Part shown: positions 36,163-47,507 of the stretch, piece by piece | Layout of the letters: each line of letters starts with the position of its first letter | How positions within the stretch are numbered: the first letter of the stretch is position 1 | From: Merluccius polli | Lineage: Eukaryota; Chordata; Actinopteri; Gadiformes; Merlucciidae | Assembly (NCBI GenBank): GCA_030340625.1 | Contig: JAOPHQ010000592.1 | Coordinates: 50,001 to 114,000 of the forward strand | Length of the DNA: 64,000 bases | Direction: 5' to 3' | Program-made: the position numbers and the translations under genes | The notes under the pieces: model-generated | Databases searched by the model: none | The model's input: the letters and a program-made list of their open reading frames with translations, nothing else | What the model was told of the DNA's origin: nothing

Positions 36163-39100
36163 CAAAACAATGTGTGTTTATTTGCATACTTCTATTTTTT
36201 ATTTTCTAAATGTCTTACACATGTTTTGTTAGTATTCAACACTGAGGGTAGAAGATATGGGTTCCAACCAAATACGTGGGACTGATTTCTAACAGTGAAT
36301 TCTTATTTAGTCCAAAACATGCTTTCCACGGCTGTATCGAGGCACGGTACTTTTAGCCTTATTCGACGGATGCTCAATACATTGAGCTTCCCAAAGGATG
36401 CACAAATAGTTAACCTATTGAATTTGTATCCATGAATTCAACAGGCTATTATTTGGCTATCTAGCTATTATTTTTACTGAGCAGTAGGCTGTACCATTCA
36501 ACGTTACAAGTCTGTAACGTTTACTGTTGTTTTGGGGTCATCGAAACCTAACGTTTGATTTCTGAAATGCTATGCCAAATTTAATTTGGGATATCATTTA
36601 CCATAGTGTGCTTTTTAACAAGGGTCTCATTTTGCACTCTTATTTTACATAATTTTATAAGGACCTCAATATGCGCCATGTAAACACATCTCCAAAAGAT
36701 TCCCACACCATTGTCTCCCATGTCCATTTCCTGAAAATGAATTCCTCAATGAAATGACCAAATTAAAGATTGAAGACCCAACCTTTCTTTTCCAATTCTC
36801 TGCCTCCCTTCTTCCCATAAAAAAAGTTTACACCGTTTGCCACGGTAACCTGCCATTTAATGCTGGAAGAAAGGTCTGGAAGGGAAAGGTTAATGGTTTC
36901 TATACATCAAGCCAAGGTGAAACATGTTGTACGCCCTTTTTGGTTCCTGGAAAATCGATGTTGCGTTGGACTGTGTTGACTTGCTGTAGATATTCATTGT
37001 CCCTCTGCGTAAATACTGTCTGTCTTCAACATCCTTCATGAATAAGCTTTTTGATCGCTGGATGCTTGACCAGTCCAATTAAACAAGCAGGAAACTGCTG
37101 CCTATAGGCTACTAGCCCGGCAGCGAGGCAGCTGCAGACAAAAGCAAACTATCCCAACTGAATCGGATTTTTATTACCAGCTGTTATTTCATAGGTCTCT
37201 ATTATTCTTTCCATTTTACACTTACATGCGCATTCGTATCTTTTGATTCGGGTCTTGGTAGGGGTTCACAAATGACAGGGGTTCAAGCAGATAAAACTAT
37301 AGCTAATCTAATTATTTGCACTAATAATTAAGTAAACATTGATGCAAACAACAGAAATTGTCCTTTTGCTTTTTTAAATGCATATTTGAGAAGCATTTCC
37401 ACACTCACCCTGTAGTCACTAGCCGTGACGTAGAAGATGGGCTGGAAGGCCAGCCAGATGATGCAGGTGGTGTACATGGTGAACCCTATGAACTTGGCCT
37501 CGTTGAAATTCTCCGGACACTTCCGGGTCTTGAAGGCGTAGACGGTGCACAGGATGATGAGGATGCAGTTGTAGGTGAGCGACACCAGCATGCTGGAATC
37601 CCTGCTGTTGCACTTGAGGGTGACCACGTCTCTCCTCTCGGGGCTCACCTCCTTCCTGACCCCGGGCGTCTCCACCAGCAGCCACACCACCACCACCAGC
37701 AGCTGGCAGGAGATGAGGCCGCCGCAGATGGCCACCTGGGAGCCGGGGCTGATGAAGCGCGGCCGCTGCGCTCCGTCCTTCACCCCGCTGAAGATGCGGG
37801 CGATGCGGTTGGTCTTGGTGAGCAGCGCCGAGTAGCACACGGCGAAGGAGGTGCCCAGGCCCAGCCGGCGCAGCGTGCACACGGCCGTGGACGGCTTGCC
37901 GATGTAGATGAAGGTCATGCTGTAGCACATCAGCACGCCCAGCAGCAGGATGTAGGACAGCTCCCGCCCGCTGGCCTTCACCACGGGGGTCTCGTTGTTC
38001 TTGAAGAACAGGCCCACAACCGACAAGGTGCACATAATGCCCAGGCAGGAGATGGAGACGGGCCCGATGGCCCAGGCGTCCTCCCAGCGGATGTACTCCT
38101 CGGGCAGGTCGTAGCAGCCGGTCAGGTTGGCCAGCGGCCACTGGCCGAAGCTGCAGTCCGCGCAGGTGAACTCGTCGTGGAGGTACTGGTAGGACTGGCA
38201 GGGGATGCAGAGCCAGCAGCACACCTCCCCAGGCTGCATGCTCTTCACCTCGTTCTTCCTGCAGGGGTCGCTGCACTGGGAGGTGGGTGGCACCAGCCCT
38301 CGCCAGGGGACCAGGGTGGTGTTCAGGGTGAGGCTCTGGGCCCAGTAGCCCACCTTCCTGTAGGTGAACCTGCCGTCTTCCTTGTGGTAGTGGAAGATGT
38401 TGTAGCGGCCGATGCTGTCACCGACGGCATTGAAGCGGACCATGTTCTCCGTATCAACAGGTCGGAACGGGGCTGACAAAGAAATATCATTTAGAAAACG
38501 AACACTTTTCAATAACTACAATTCAAATGGAAATATGCAAAAGCTAAATTACTTTCCAAGGACTGTGAAGTGGCATTGTGTGACCGAATCAAACGAACAA
38601 TGCATTCGCATTTTTGCTATTACACTCGTATCTCGACACCAAGTCCATGATTCTTTGTAATCATCATATTTTCTCAACTTTCTTAGAATGATTCCAAGTT
38701 GGTACATAATAAAAAATGAATTGCGGCTTTGAAAAGACACATTGTTGCTTACCTTCAAACTTGGTCTTCAGGATGAACTCCTTGTAGAACTTCCTTCCGT
38801 TGCCCGGCTTCATGGCGTCGCAGAGCTTGGACGCGTTGGGACAGACGGCTTGTCTCATGTTGTGCAGTGCGTACGCCATGGCGTACACGGCGTTCACCAC
38901 AAACATGATCTTAGACTCCTGCTCGAAGGTCCCGTCTCTCAGGCTGTGCTCGCTGCAGCCGGCCTGCTGCAGGCTACAGCCAAACTTGTGCTCCCAGAAC
39001 TCCTTGAACCAGGGGTTCCTGGTGTTGGTGTAGGGGTTCAGCTTGGTGAAGTAGTCTTCAAACTCCCTGATGGGGTAGGAGGCCAGCTCGATGGTGAAGG

Positions 39101-41091
39101 CCCCGTCCGCCACCGCCTCGCTGCCCCGCACCACGCTCTCCTGCGCCCCCCAGCCGTCGCTGGCCACCCAGGTGAAGGACACGTTCATGCGGTTGGCGGC
39201 CACCAGCAGCTCGCGGGCGTCCTCGCTGCGCGTGAACACGATCACCACCTTGGCGTTGGACTTGAGCTGCAGCGAGCGGATCACATTCTCGTAGCTCCAG
39301 CGGCTCATGGAGCGGCTCACCTTGGCCGAGGTGGCGATGCAGATCTGGCGGGCGCGGGCCTCCTGCTGGAAGGCGTCGATGCCCGTCTCGCCATAGTCGC
39401 CCTCGGACGCCACGGTGGACACGTAGGTCCAGTTGAAGTAGTGCAGGATCTCGGCGATGGCCTTGGCCTGGTAGAAGTCGGGAGGCACGGTGCGGGCGAA
39501 GTAGTCGTAGCGAGACTTGTCGCTGAGCTTGGCGCTGGTGGAGGCGTAGCTGATCTGGGGGATCTGGAAGAGCCGGAGCAGGTTGGCCACCTGGAGAAAT
39601 ATGAGACAGTCACGTATAATATTAAGTGGCAGGTTGGGCATGTAGAGAAATATAAGACAGTCATGTATAACATTAAGTGGCAGGTTGGCCGCGTAGAGAA
39701 ATATAAGACAGTCATGTATAACATTAAGTGGCAGGTTGGGCACCTAGAGAAATATGAGACAGTATAACATTAAGTGGCAGGTTGGGCAAGTAGAGAAATA
39801 TGAGACAGACACGAAAAAGACAAAGAAATATGTAATCAGTGGGGTTCATCGTATATGATGACACTTTAACAAGTAATTTTATAAAACATACTGTACCCCA
39901 CCCTTCATAGACAAATAATAATAATTTTGGTTGTTGTTGATAGTGGGAACAGGAGCAGTGCTGATGAGTCTAAATATCCTAATATCTTTTATGATTTTAG
40001 ATCGTCGACAAATATGAAACAGGAAATATTGTTGATCAAATCTTACAAAACAAAACATACACCATTCTATGTGTACTCAGTATGCTGAACCCTTCAAACT
40101 GTATGAGAAGGTCTGAGCACAGTTATAGGGCAGGACAACATTTTCACTCTCTCTGTTTCTCTGAGTAATACTTTATGTTTTGTTTTGCTGATGACACTTA
40201 GGTCAGACCATTTTGTAGCCGTTTCTTCCAGAGTGATGTGCAATAAGTAGCCTCCATTTGCGTCAAACGTTAACACACCTACGTCTTGTTTAGCTCTGCT
40301 AAGAACGAGTATTGGTAGAGTGACAGAGTTGGATGCATCATTTTAAGGGTAGAGAAGAGGGCGGAAGGTGGAGAGCTCATTGGAGGTCTGGTCTGGTCCC
40401 AGTGTAACCTATTGAGGTTTTGATTGTCTTCAGCTCCAGATGAAGGAGGGTTTTTTTGTGCAGAAGACAGCACATTGAGTGGGACATCCGTAGCATGGAG
40501 AACGTCGCATAGAAGCACGGAGAATCAAGTTCAAATAGACTGCGTCTTGCCTCAGAGATTAGTGACATTGACTCAGATGTGGTCTTGTTAAGCCACTGTG
40601 ACAGCTCTGTTTAGAAGAGCCCCGAGACAATAGTGCATACAGTCGTTGGAGGCGAGGCTTGTTTGTATGATGTATTTATGCATCCAGCTAGACTAGTTAA
40701 CATGAATAACATGAATGGTAATAATGGTAATAACAATGTTAAAAATCGGTACTATTATGAGCCTTTATGCTTTGTTATCCTTTACCAGTCATGAGCAGCC
40801 TTCATTCTACAGGTGAGTTGAATGTTGATGTCCATCTACTGATGCGTTGCGTTGTGTTGTGTGTCTGCGAGGTGTTTGATATGCGGCGGGGTTACCTTAT
40901 CGCCCGCTACATCAAGTCATGCATGGTAGTAGCGCCGCGCTTCTCCACCGCTGTCTTTCAGAAAGCAGACCATCAGCCGTCACCACGGGAATGTGTGAGA
41001 GGCTTGACAGTTTACCTTTCAGGATGGCACTCAAGTGTGTGACAGACTGCTCTTCTGTTAGCAGCATCTCTCTCATCTGTCTGTCTGTCTG

Positions 41092-41127
<36 letters not shown>

Positions 41128-41274
41128 CTCGCTCTCTCTCACTGTTCTTTTCTTCTTTTCCCAACAGGATCTTGTAACAGGCCTTTAAATATCAACCATT
41201 TGGTTCATCATTGTGTTCTGCCGTCAACGGGTGTATTGCATTGTGATGATATTGAAATATTCATCTAATGCCAC

Positions 41275-41314
<40 letters not shown>

Positions 41315-44300
41315 GTGTGTTGCTTCTAACTGCAGAAGCACTCTTCCTCTCCTCCGATCTGTCCAACCCCAGTCTAATAGTCTACCGTAAAGCTGATATT
41401 GCCAACAGCAGCACTAGAAAATCTGTTCTTTTGAAATGAATTCTTTCATCATATCCAATTTTTTTTTTTCTTCCCGGCCATGCAGTCACGATACGAGGAT
41501 TGTCCCATTTTCATTGTATCCGTTTACCCAGGGACATATCCAAGAGCATACCATCCTGACACATTCTTTCTAATTATTTCGAGTGTTTTCCTTCACTGCG
41601 GTGTCTGAAAGCGTAATATAACGTGGAGTCCTTTTGTGGCAGTTTTTATTATTGTACGTTTCAGACGTCTCCGCTTTATTAAACTCTGTTTTATTGAACA
41701 GTTGTATTTGTTTCTCCATTTTTTTTAATTTGGTTTTGTGCGGCGGAGGATGAGTAAACGCAAACCTCGTGGAGCCCCCGAGCACTAATCTCAGAACCCA
41801 TAAGTATTTATTTATCAGTTTTTGAAAGAACGTTAGATTTGTGCGACTATCGAGCACCGAGAAACAACCGATATTAAAACGCTTTTGCACGTCTGTAGAT
41901 GGTCATCAAATGACCAAATGACAAGTATTGTAGGATATTATAGGATTGTATCTGTGAACACCTAAAACCAAAGACAATATTAAAAACAATGGACCAACGA
42001 TCACATGTTGAATTCCCTGACATATGTGTATATCACCGCCGATGAATCTTTACATCGCAGAAATGAACCGTGACACTTGCAGTGCAGTCATGTGACGGAG
42101 TTGATGTGGCGTTAACATGTCACGAGTATGAGTATGAGTGAGTCAGTAGTATTCTAGGTAGGAGATAGTCCACTGCTTCTCTGAAGAACGGGGGGGGGGG
42201 GGGGGGGGGGGGGCAGAACATGGGCAGCCATTAACGCAGGTGTCCATCATGGTCCTCTTAACATGGAAAGTCCATCTGTATGTGTGTGTGTGTGTGTCCC
42301 ATGAGGCTGTCTTGGGGCATTATAACTTAGCCGTACTGCTAACCCACTGAACAACACGTAGGAAGGGAAACTTCGTTCTCTCTCTCTGGGTTTCCCTCAT
42401 TCAGCTCGTAGCCTTATATGACTTGTGATATAATATGTTCAATGTGTACAGATACAAATGTATTGTAAAGGCGATAGTTTAACTACAAACTTACATTCTC
42501 ATTTCAACCAAGCATTGGGGATATTAATTATTCGTACAGCTGGTTTATAGAAAAGAAATATCACTTATTATTCATTTTGCCAGTCTTGTATAAAGTACTT
42601 GAAAGCGATACTTGAGTCAAAGTACAAGTATCTTATCTTACCAGAAAATTACTTTGGTATAAATAAAAGTCACCTTTTAGAATATTACTTGAGTAAAAGT
42701 CTGAAAGTACCTGACATTTACTGTACTTAAGTACCAAAAGTAATTTTCTGATATAAAATGTACTTAAGTATTAGAAGTAAAAGTAAAAGTATTTAAACAA
42801 AGTGAGCAGTTAGAATTTTGATTATGAAATGTATTTTGGCTCCTGTAATATCCAGGTACAGTACAGGGGAGAGGCTTCAACTTGTTCAACATTAAAATTA
42901 AATAAATAACAATAAATATAAGTCGTACACATAAGACAACACTGGAGTGATGTTAACCTGATGAAGACAATACTCAGATTAACACACTGCCATGTAAACA
43001 GCATTCCCATAGTGGGAGTAATCAATACTGAATGAAGACATGTGGAGTATTCCAGTCTTATTGGCATTACTGTAGACATGTACACACCTTAATCACACTG
43101 TGACGTCCTATCAGAGTATTGTAGGGTGACCATTTATGAGTTGTTGAAAAGGAGGACACCTACGGCCGACGGGGGAGGGGGGGCGCGCGATTGTAACACT
43201 CCGGCCGACGGGGGGCGCGCAATAGTAACACACCACGGACCTATGACCGGCGGGCGGACCTATGACCGGCAGGGCATTGAAAAACCGGACAGTCCGGCCT
43301 AAAACCGGACGAATGGCCACCCCAGAGTATTGGCAGCATGCCGGTGTAGCCGTGGCATTTAGACACACACACGCACAAAAACCACTTCGTCTGGGAAAAG
43401 ACATGTCGCCATGGCAACAGTAAACAACAGCCACTTTCAGTTTGGGTTAAAATACCGGTTGATGTCGCCACTGTTGATCTCGTCATTTGTGACCGGAGAA
43501 TTAGCAGAACCTGCCGCAGCTGCAGGTGCTTCCGTGATTGGCCAAAAGATCTTCTTCTTCGTCGCGCGGTGTTTTTTTTTTTTCTTCGCGCTTGGAGGTT
43601 GATAAACAGGAAGTAGGTCACCAACTCGATTTTTATTTTGTAGTAACGAGTAACGAAGATGGTTATGGGAAATGTATCGGAGTAAAAGTACACATTTTAG
43701 TGAGGAAATGTAGTGGAGTAAAAGTAAAAGTTGTCAGAAATATAAATAACGAAGTAAAGTACATGTGAAAATTCTACTTAAGTACAGTAACGAAGTATTT
43801 GTACTTTAGTTTGTTACATTACAACACTGCATTTTGCTATTACGATAGTTCTCATGAGAGCAAACTTGCAATACATTTATTTTACACTATGCTGACACTG
43901 TATCACTTACACAAAAGGACGCACTTCTGTCACACATATCTTATATGCATAGCCTACAAGTACATTCACCACCGCTGAATAGCAGACACTAATTCTGAAC
44001 AAAAACGATATGCTAATGTATTCGTGCCACCCTGTGAAGCAGTGGGAAGATACTCGGGGCGGGCGGGCGGGGGGGGGGGGTACTGGCAAGACAATACAAC
44101 TAGAGAAGATGGAGGGGGCCTGCATTGGCCGGCATTATTAATGACCAAACATGGCTTCTGCCTCTGCCTGACCTTCTTCTCCACACTCCTCTCCTCCCAC
44201 TTTTAAGCGACATTCAGCCGTGCTAATTAGCCAACCAAAGTGTCTGCGTGGCATGCTAGTGTGCTACTTCTTTTTTTAATTTATTTTTTTACACAGCTCA

Positions 44301-47230
44301 TACATAACAGGTTGAACATGAAGAAGGCTTCATGCAGCGCAGCGCCCAGATTTCACAAAGACAAGACCCCAAACTCATAAGGAAGAGGAATCTGTTTCTC
44401 TCCCACTGCAGGCATATTCTCTGTAAAACACAACACTTCATCACCCAGCCTCGTCCGATTCCTTGTGGTGACCTAGTAAGAGAATGAATACACCTACAGC
44501 TACAATCCTTCACACTGAAGACGTGCCAAAACACACTACTACCTATCTAAACATGATCATTTATAAAAATGGCTAATTAGCGTTTTCTAATTAATTTATT
44601 TTACATCAATGAATAAATGTGTGGGATAGTTAAAAGGGGATTCAGACACCCCACTCATTTTGACAAATGACTTAATAACTTTTACAACGAAGGGTATTCC
44701 TTAAGCCATTAAATGTTAGTTTTCATCAATGAACAACAGACACTGACAACATATAAGCATTAAAAAAAAAAAACAGTGGATATTTAATTATCCTATTAAA
44801 TGCTTTTTCTGAGGCTTAAGAATGAAAGAATGAGACTCCGGGGGCTCTGACCCCGTGCGACCCCCACGACTCCCACACGCTTGTCCACAACTCATCCGGG
44901 GTCCGTGATAGTCGGTGGCAACGTCCAACCCCCCCCAACCCCCAACCCCCCCAACCCCCAACCCCCCCCAGCCGGGGCCCTCCGATGGCACTGGCGTAGC
45001 ACCCTTCATCCAGCGTAAACAAGATCTTCTGCGGTGCACAAAGGCCGCGTTAGCCAGCCTGACCCCCTCCGACAACAGGCTTTTCACCACCACTCACCAG
45101 GAAGGAGTCAGAAAGCGGAGCCCACCGACAGACAGATCCCGGGGCCAAGGGACATTAGTATGCATTCAAGCGGGGGGCCCCTTTACAAAAAACACTGGAG
45201 TGTCTTTTCACATCGTGGAGGCAGCCGACGGCCTCAAAGGCTGGTAGGAGGGAACCCACCAAACTCCTCTCACACGTCCCTAAAGGCGGTAGGAGGGAAC
45301 CCACCGAGATCCTCTCACACGTCCCTAAAGCGAAAGAGCTCTGCTGTCACAGCCGCCACGGGCCATTGAAGAGGAACAGGGTCACCATTGTACTGCTCTT
45401 GTTTTAGAATGTGCAAACTGATTGGTCCATATTGGTTACAGACATGAAGATAAAGTCAATGTACACACAATGTACAACTGGCTTTAATGAGCACCAGCGA
45501 AAACCCATAACACATCAACATGACCATTGGATTTTCCAATCATGTGTGTGTGCGTGTGTGTGTGTGTGTGTGTCTCTAATCAAGCACGCTCAAATGGAAT
45601 GCCATGGGCGACTCTTCCGAGGTGTGTGAAAGGTCAGGTTTCTTGCGTGGCTAAAATGAAGGCAACTGACTCAACAGAGGACGACCAGCAAGCCGCTCTG
45701 TGTGAATCATTATTCAAACCAAGGCTGCGTTTTATTCTGCCGCTCCAGGCGGGGCCTACAGCTCAGCGTTGACGGGCGTGCGAGGCATTGCGCCGGTCGC
45801 TCGTACACTCATCGCTGTGGAGAAACTTCTCCCTCTCCCACGCGGCTCTGCGCGCACGTATGTCCTTTTGTTTTCCCGTCGTACATTCAACCGCAAGTCG
45901 AAGTTAAAATGAGCAAAGTGTACATGAGAAGGTGAGACAGGACTTGCAGAAAATAGACGAAATATTCTAAAAGTCTGCATCTACTAGCCTAGAACTCTAG
46001 ACACCCCCTAGCGGCAGCACATTTATTTGGCAGCTAGGTAGGTCTAGCACGGCTCCGTCGGCTTTTTGGTGCTGGAAACACCAAGTGTGTCTTGTATGTC
46101 TGACCAATCACAGCGTGAGGGGCGGAGTCGGAAGCCGGGCTACCATGACGACAGAGTTGCGACGGTTCCGTGTTAGAGGTAAACAATGGCTGCTGCTGCT
46201 GGCGACCGGCTGTCTTTCGACTCGGCTTTGGCCGCGACTCTTCAAGACTTGAAGTTAACATTTTCTTTGAGAAAAGGACAAAGAACGGCACTGAAGTCTT
46301 TCCTCGAAAATAAATATGTATTCTGAGTTTTGATTAATTACGTAGTCAGAGCCGTCGCTCTGACTGCGTCACCTTCTTCGTTGCTCTGATTGGTTGTAGC
46401 GCTATCCTATTGCGTGCAGAGGGAACTTGAAAGACAACCGTTTATCCCGCCCACACTGCCAATGGAGCTGAGCCAGACCTTACATCTTTCTGATGTGGGT
46501 CTGGCTTGCCAGGCTATGCATCTACAGTATTAATAATGAAACACAAACTAGCTTAGTAATGACCCTGTGCAATGATACCCACGGTTATTTCCTAACCATA
46601 ACGGTGTGGATACTTTAAACACATTTCACATCATCTTTGCTGCAGACTGTATGTGCTGTACCCCCCCCCCCCCCCCCCCCCACGGTGCGAGAGTCGCCAC
46701 GGGCGCCGCCGCACATTTACCTGAATGGAAACATCGCTGTACGACCCTCCGATCACGCCCGAGATGGCCAGGGGAACGTCGTTCTGGATGGGGTTGGAGC
46801 CGTCGGGGCAGATGAACCCCGGTTCGTGTGCCTTGGTCAGGGAGGCGCGGACGAACTCCAGGGACTGCTCCAGTGCGTAGGTGTCCTTGGAGCAGGTGTC
46901 CAGGATGTGCGCCCCCAGCCGGAGGCCCGGCAGGATGCGAGTGTTGGAGTTGATCTCGTCCAGCGCCAGCAGCATGGCCTCCAGCCTCTGGATGCCCCGC
47001 TCCTCGTTGATCTTGCCGCAGTCCTGCGTGCGGTTGCCCTTCTCGTGCACGGGGAAGAGGCCGCCGATGACCAGGTCCCCGTCCAGGACGATCTCCCGCT
47101 TGGCGGCTGGGGGCAGGCGGGGGACGCTGGGCAGGACCCCTGGAGACAGCAGCTGCAGCAGCAGCAGGAGCAGCATCAGGGGGAGAGGCCAGTGGTGGGC
47201 CGGCCGGGGGCTCGGGTCTGCACGCCGCAT
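32021..47230 (-). CDS. grm2: Metabotropic glutamate receptor 2 (group II), 5 coding exons
   Basis: Class C GPCR for glutamate, Gi/o-coupled, usually presynaptic. Exons: 47230-46721, 39590-38753, 38472-37409, 34129-33931, 32094-32021, with phases 0, 1, 0 and 1, all GT/AG; 894 residues (human about 872). A Leu-rich signal peptide (about 15-35) is followed by the Venus-flytrap domain. NEERGIQR (Arg78, Arg82), SYASTSAKLSD and WVASDGWGAQES match known glutamate-site residues. The Cys-rich domain runs from TSQCSDPCRKNE. The 7TM region has KASGREL, KPSTAVCTLRRLGLGT and TRKCPENFNEAKFIGFT. The tail is SASNYVPAVCNGREVVDSTTSSL split as exon 5, nearly the group II consensus. STAVCTLRR, TNRIARIF and the neighbours favour grm2 over grm3. 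Gln793 in WLAFQPIFY is odd, since Leu is usual. A non-coding first exon is proposed near 51.8 kb. Confidence 0.93.
32292..33245 (+). repeat. Dispersed AT-rich repeat, copy 2, interrupted by an hAT element
   Basis: Same family as 29681-30010. The homology stops at 32601 and resumes at 33121, exactly at the ends of the hAT element. It lies in grm2 intron 4. Confidence 0.75.
32602..33120. mobile_element. hAT-type (Charlie-like) non-autonomous element
   Basis: It begins CAGGCATCCCCAAACTACGG and ends AGTTTGGGGACCCCTG, with GGCCCGCGGGCC near the left end. The flanks ATATAATT (32594-32601) and ATATAAAT (33121-33128) are a 7/8 target duplication. The middle contains unrelated GC-rich sequence (GGGGGGCGCGCAATC) resembling part of the element at 43122-43322. 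No transposase frame. Confidence 0.8.
33854..33904. repeat. (TG)n microsatellite
   Basis: A TG run of about 50 bp in grm2 intron 4, ending about 27 bp from the donor of coding exon 4. Confidence 0.92.
39578..39805. repeat. 51-bp minisatellite overlapping the 5' end of grm2 coding exon 2
   Basis: Starts of the word GAGAAATAT lie at 39594, 39645, 39696, 39747 and 39793, a period of 51, 51, 51 and 46 bp. The first unit includes the true splice acceptor and the first bases of exon 2 (codons VANL). The other units are copies extending into the intron. Because 51 is a multiple of three, the copies are open in the exon 2 frame (PNLPLNVIHDCLIFLY-type units). Confidence 0.9.
41278..41307. repeat. (GT)n microsatellite
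   Basis: A GT run of about 30 bp in grm2 intron 1. A (CT)n tract lies at 41094-41140 nearby. Confidence 0.85.
42581..43829. mobile_element. Tol2-like hAT element, non-autonomous, 1,249 bp
   Basis: The left end CAGTCTTGTATAAAGTAC and the inverted right end CAGTGTTGTAATGTAAC are flanked by exact 8-bp duplications CATTTTGC (42573-42580 and 43830-43837). The subterminal regions are packed with AAGTAC, ACTTGAG and AAAGTAAAAGTA words in both orientations, a pattern known from the Tol2 ends. No transposase frame of useful length is present. It lies in grm2 intron 1, between coding exons 1 and 2. Confidence 0.85.
43122..43322. mobile_element. Small element nested in the Tol2-like copy
   Basis: The 201-bp segment runs from TAGGGTGACCATT to GAATGGCCACCC (inverted GGGTGGCCATTC). 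It is flanked by CAGAGTATTG at 43112-43121 and 43323-43332. The inside has repeated CCGGCGG, GGGGCGCGCAAT and ACCGGAC words. Confidence 0.75.
44925..44970. repeat. C-rich CCCCCAACC tandem
   Basis: Short tandem of CAACCCCC-type units in grm2 intron 1. Confidence 0.75.
45239..45333. repeat. Two-copy tandem repeat of about 47 bp
   Basis: GGTAGGAGGGAACCCACC, followed by TCCTCTCACACGTCCCTAAA, occurs twice in a row with few changes. Confidence 0.8.
45985..46516 (+). mobile_element. DNA transposon remnant with a helicase-like start
   Basis: The 532-bp element has ends TAGCCTAGAACTCTAGAC and inverted TAGCCTGGCAAGCCAGAC. It is flanked by 9-bp duplications TGCATCTAC at 45976-45984 and 46517-46525. 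It contains a 46-codon frame (46186-46326). The superfamily is not assigned. Confidence 0.7.
46186..46326 (+). pseudogene. Truncated helicase-like ORF start inside the MITE
   Basis: The 46-residue frame opens MAAAAGDRLSFDSALAATL and includes RKGQRTALKSFLENKYVF, then stops. The Lys-x-x-Gln-xx-Ala-Leu-xx-Phe-Leu pattern resembles the segment just before the Walker A motif of RecQ/DEAD-type helicases carried by some fish transposons. The ATP-binding motif itself is missing, so it is a non-functional remnant, not a gene of the host. Confidence 0.45.
46661..46681. repeat. Homopolymer of 21 C (poly-G on the grm2 strand)
   Basis: It starts 40 bases into grm2 intron 1 when read on the minus strand. 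Confidence 0.9.
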
Positions 47231-47280
47231 GGCCGCCGCAGCTAACGAACGTCAACCCCCGAGGAGGAGAAGAAGTACAA

Positions 47281-47341
47281 GAAGAAGAAGAAGAAGAAGA
47301 AGAAGAAGAAGAAGAAGAAGAAGAAGAAGAAGAAGAAGAAG
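47281..47341. repeat. (GAA)n microsatellite, (TTC)n on the grm2 strand
   Basis: About 20 uninterrupted GAA units 50 bp upstream of the grm2 ATG. On the grm2 strand it is a pyrimidine tract that leads into a possible acceptor GTTAG|CTGCGG at 47242-47243. Confidence 0.9.
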
Positions 47342-47452
47342 GAGCAGTGGTAGAGGGGAGGGGGTGGGGTGGAGGGCTATATGGGTTCTAAGCTTGAAGA
47401 CCCTGCGTGTCCACACTCAGATGTAGCATCGTTTGAACCTTCCTGCATGGAA

Positions 47453-47507
47453 AGAGAAAGAAAGAAAGAGAAAGAAAGAAAGAGAAAGAAAGAAAGAAAG
47501 AAAAGGG
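47453..47507. repeat. (GAAA)n microsatellite
   Basis: Interrupted GAAA units over about 55 bp. Confidence 0.85.

Noticed and set aside
37358..39767. Long plus-strand frames opposite grm2 exons 2 and 3
   Set aside because: They are antisense shadows caused by GC-rich third positions; the minus strand carries the conserved mGlu sequence and splice sites.
46637..47426. Plus-strand frames with Arg-rich ends opposite grm2 exon 1
   Set aside because: Shadow of the signal-peptide exon plus translation of the (GAA)n tract as poly-Arg.
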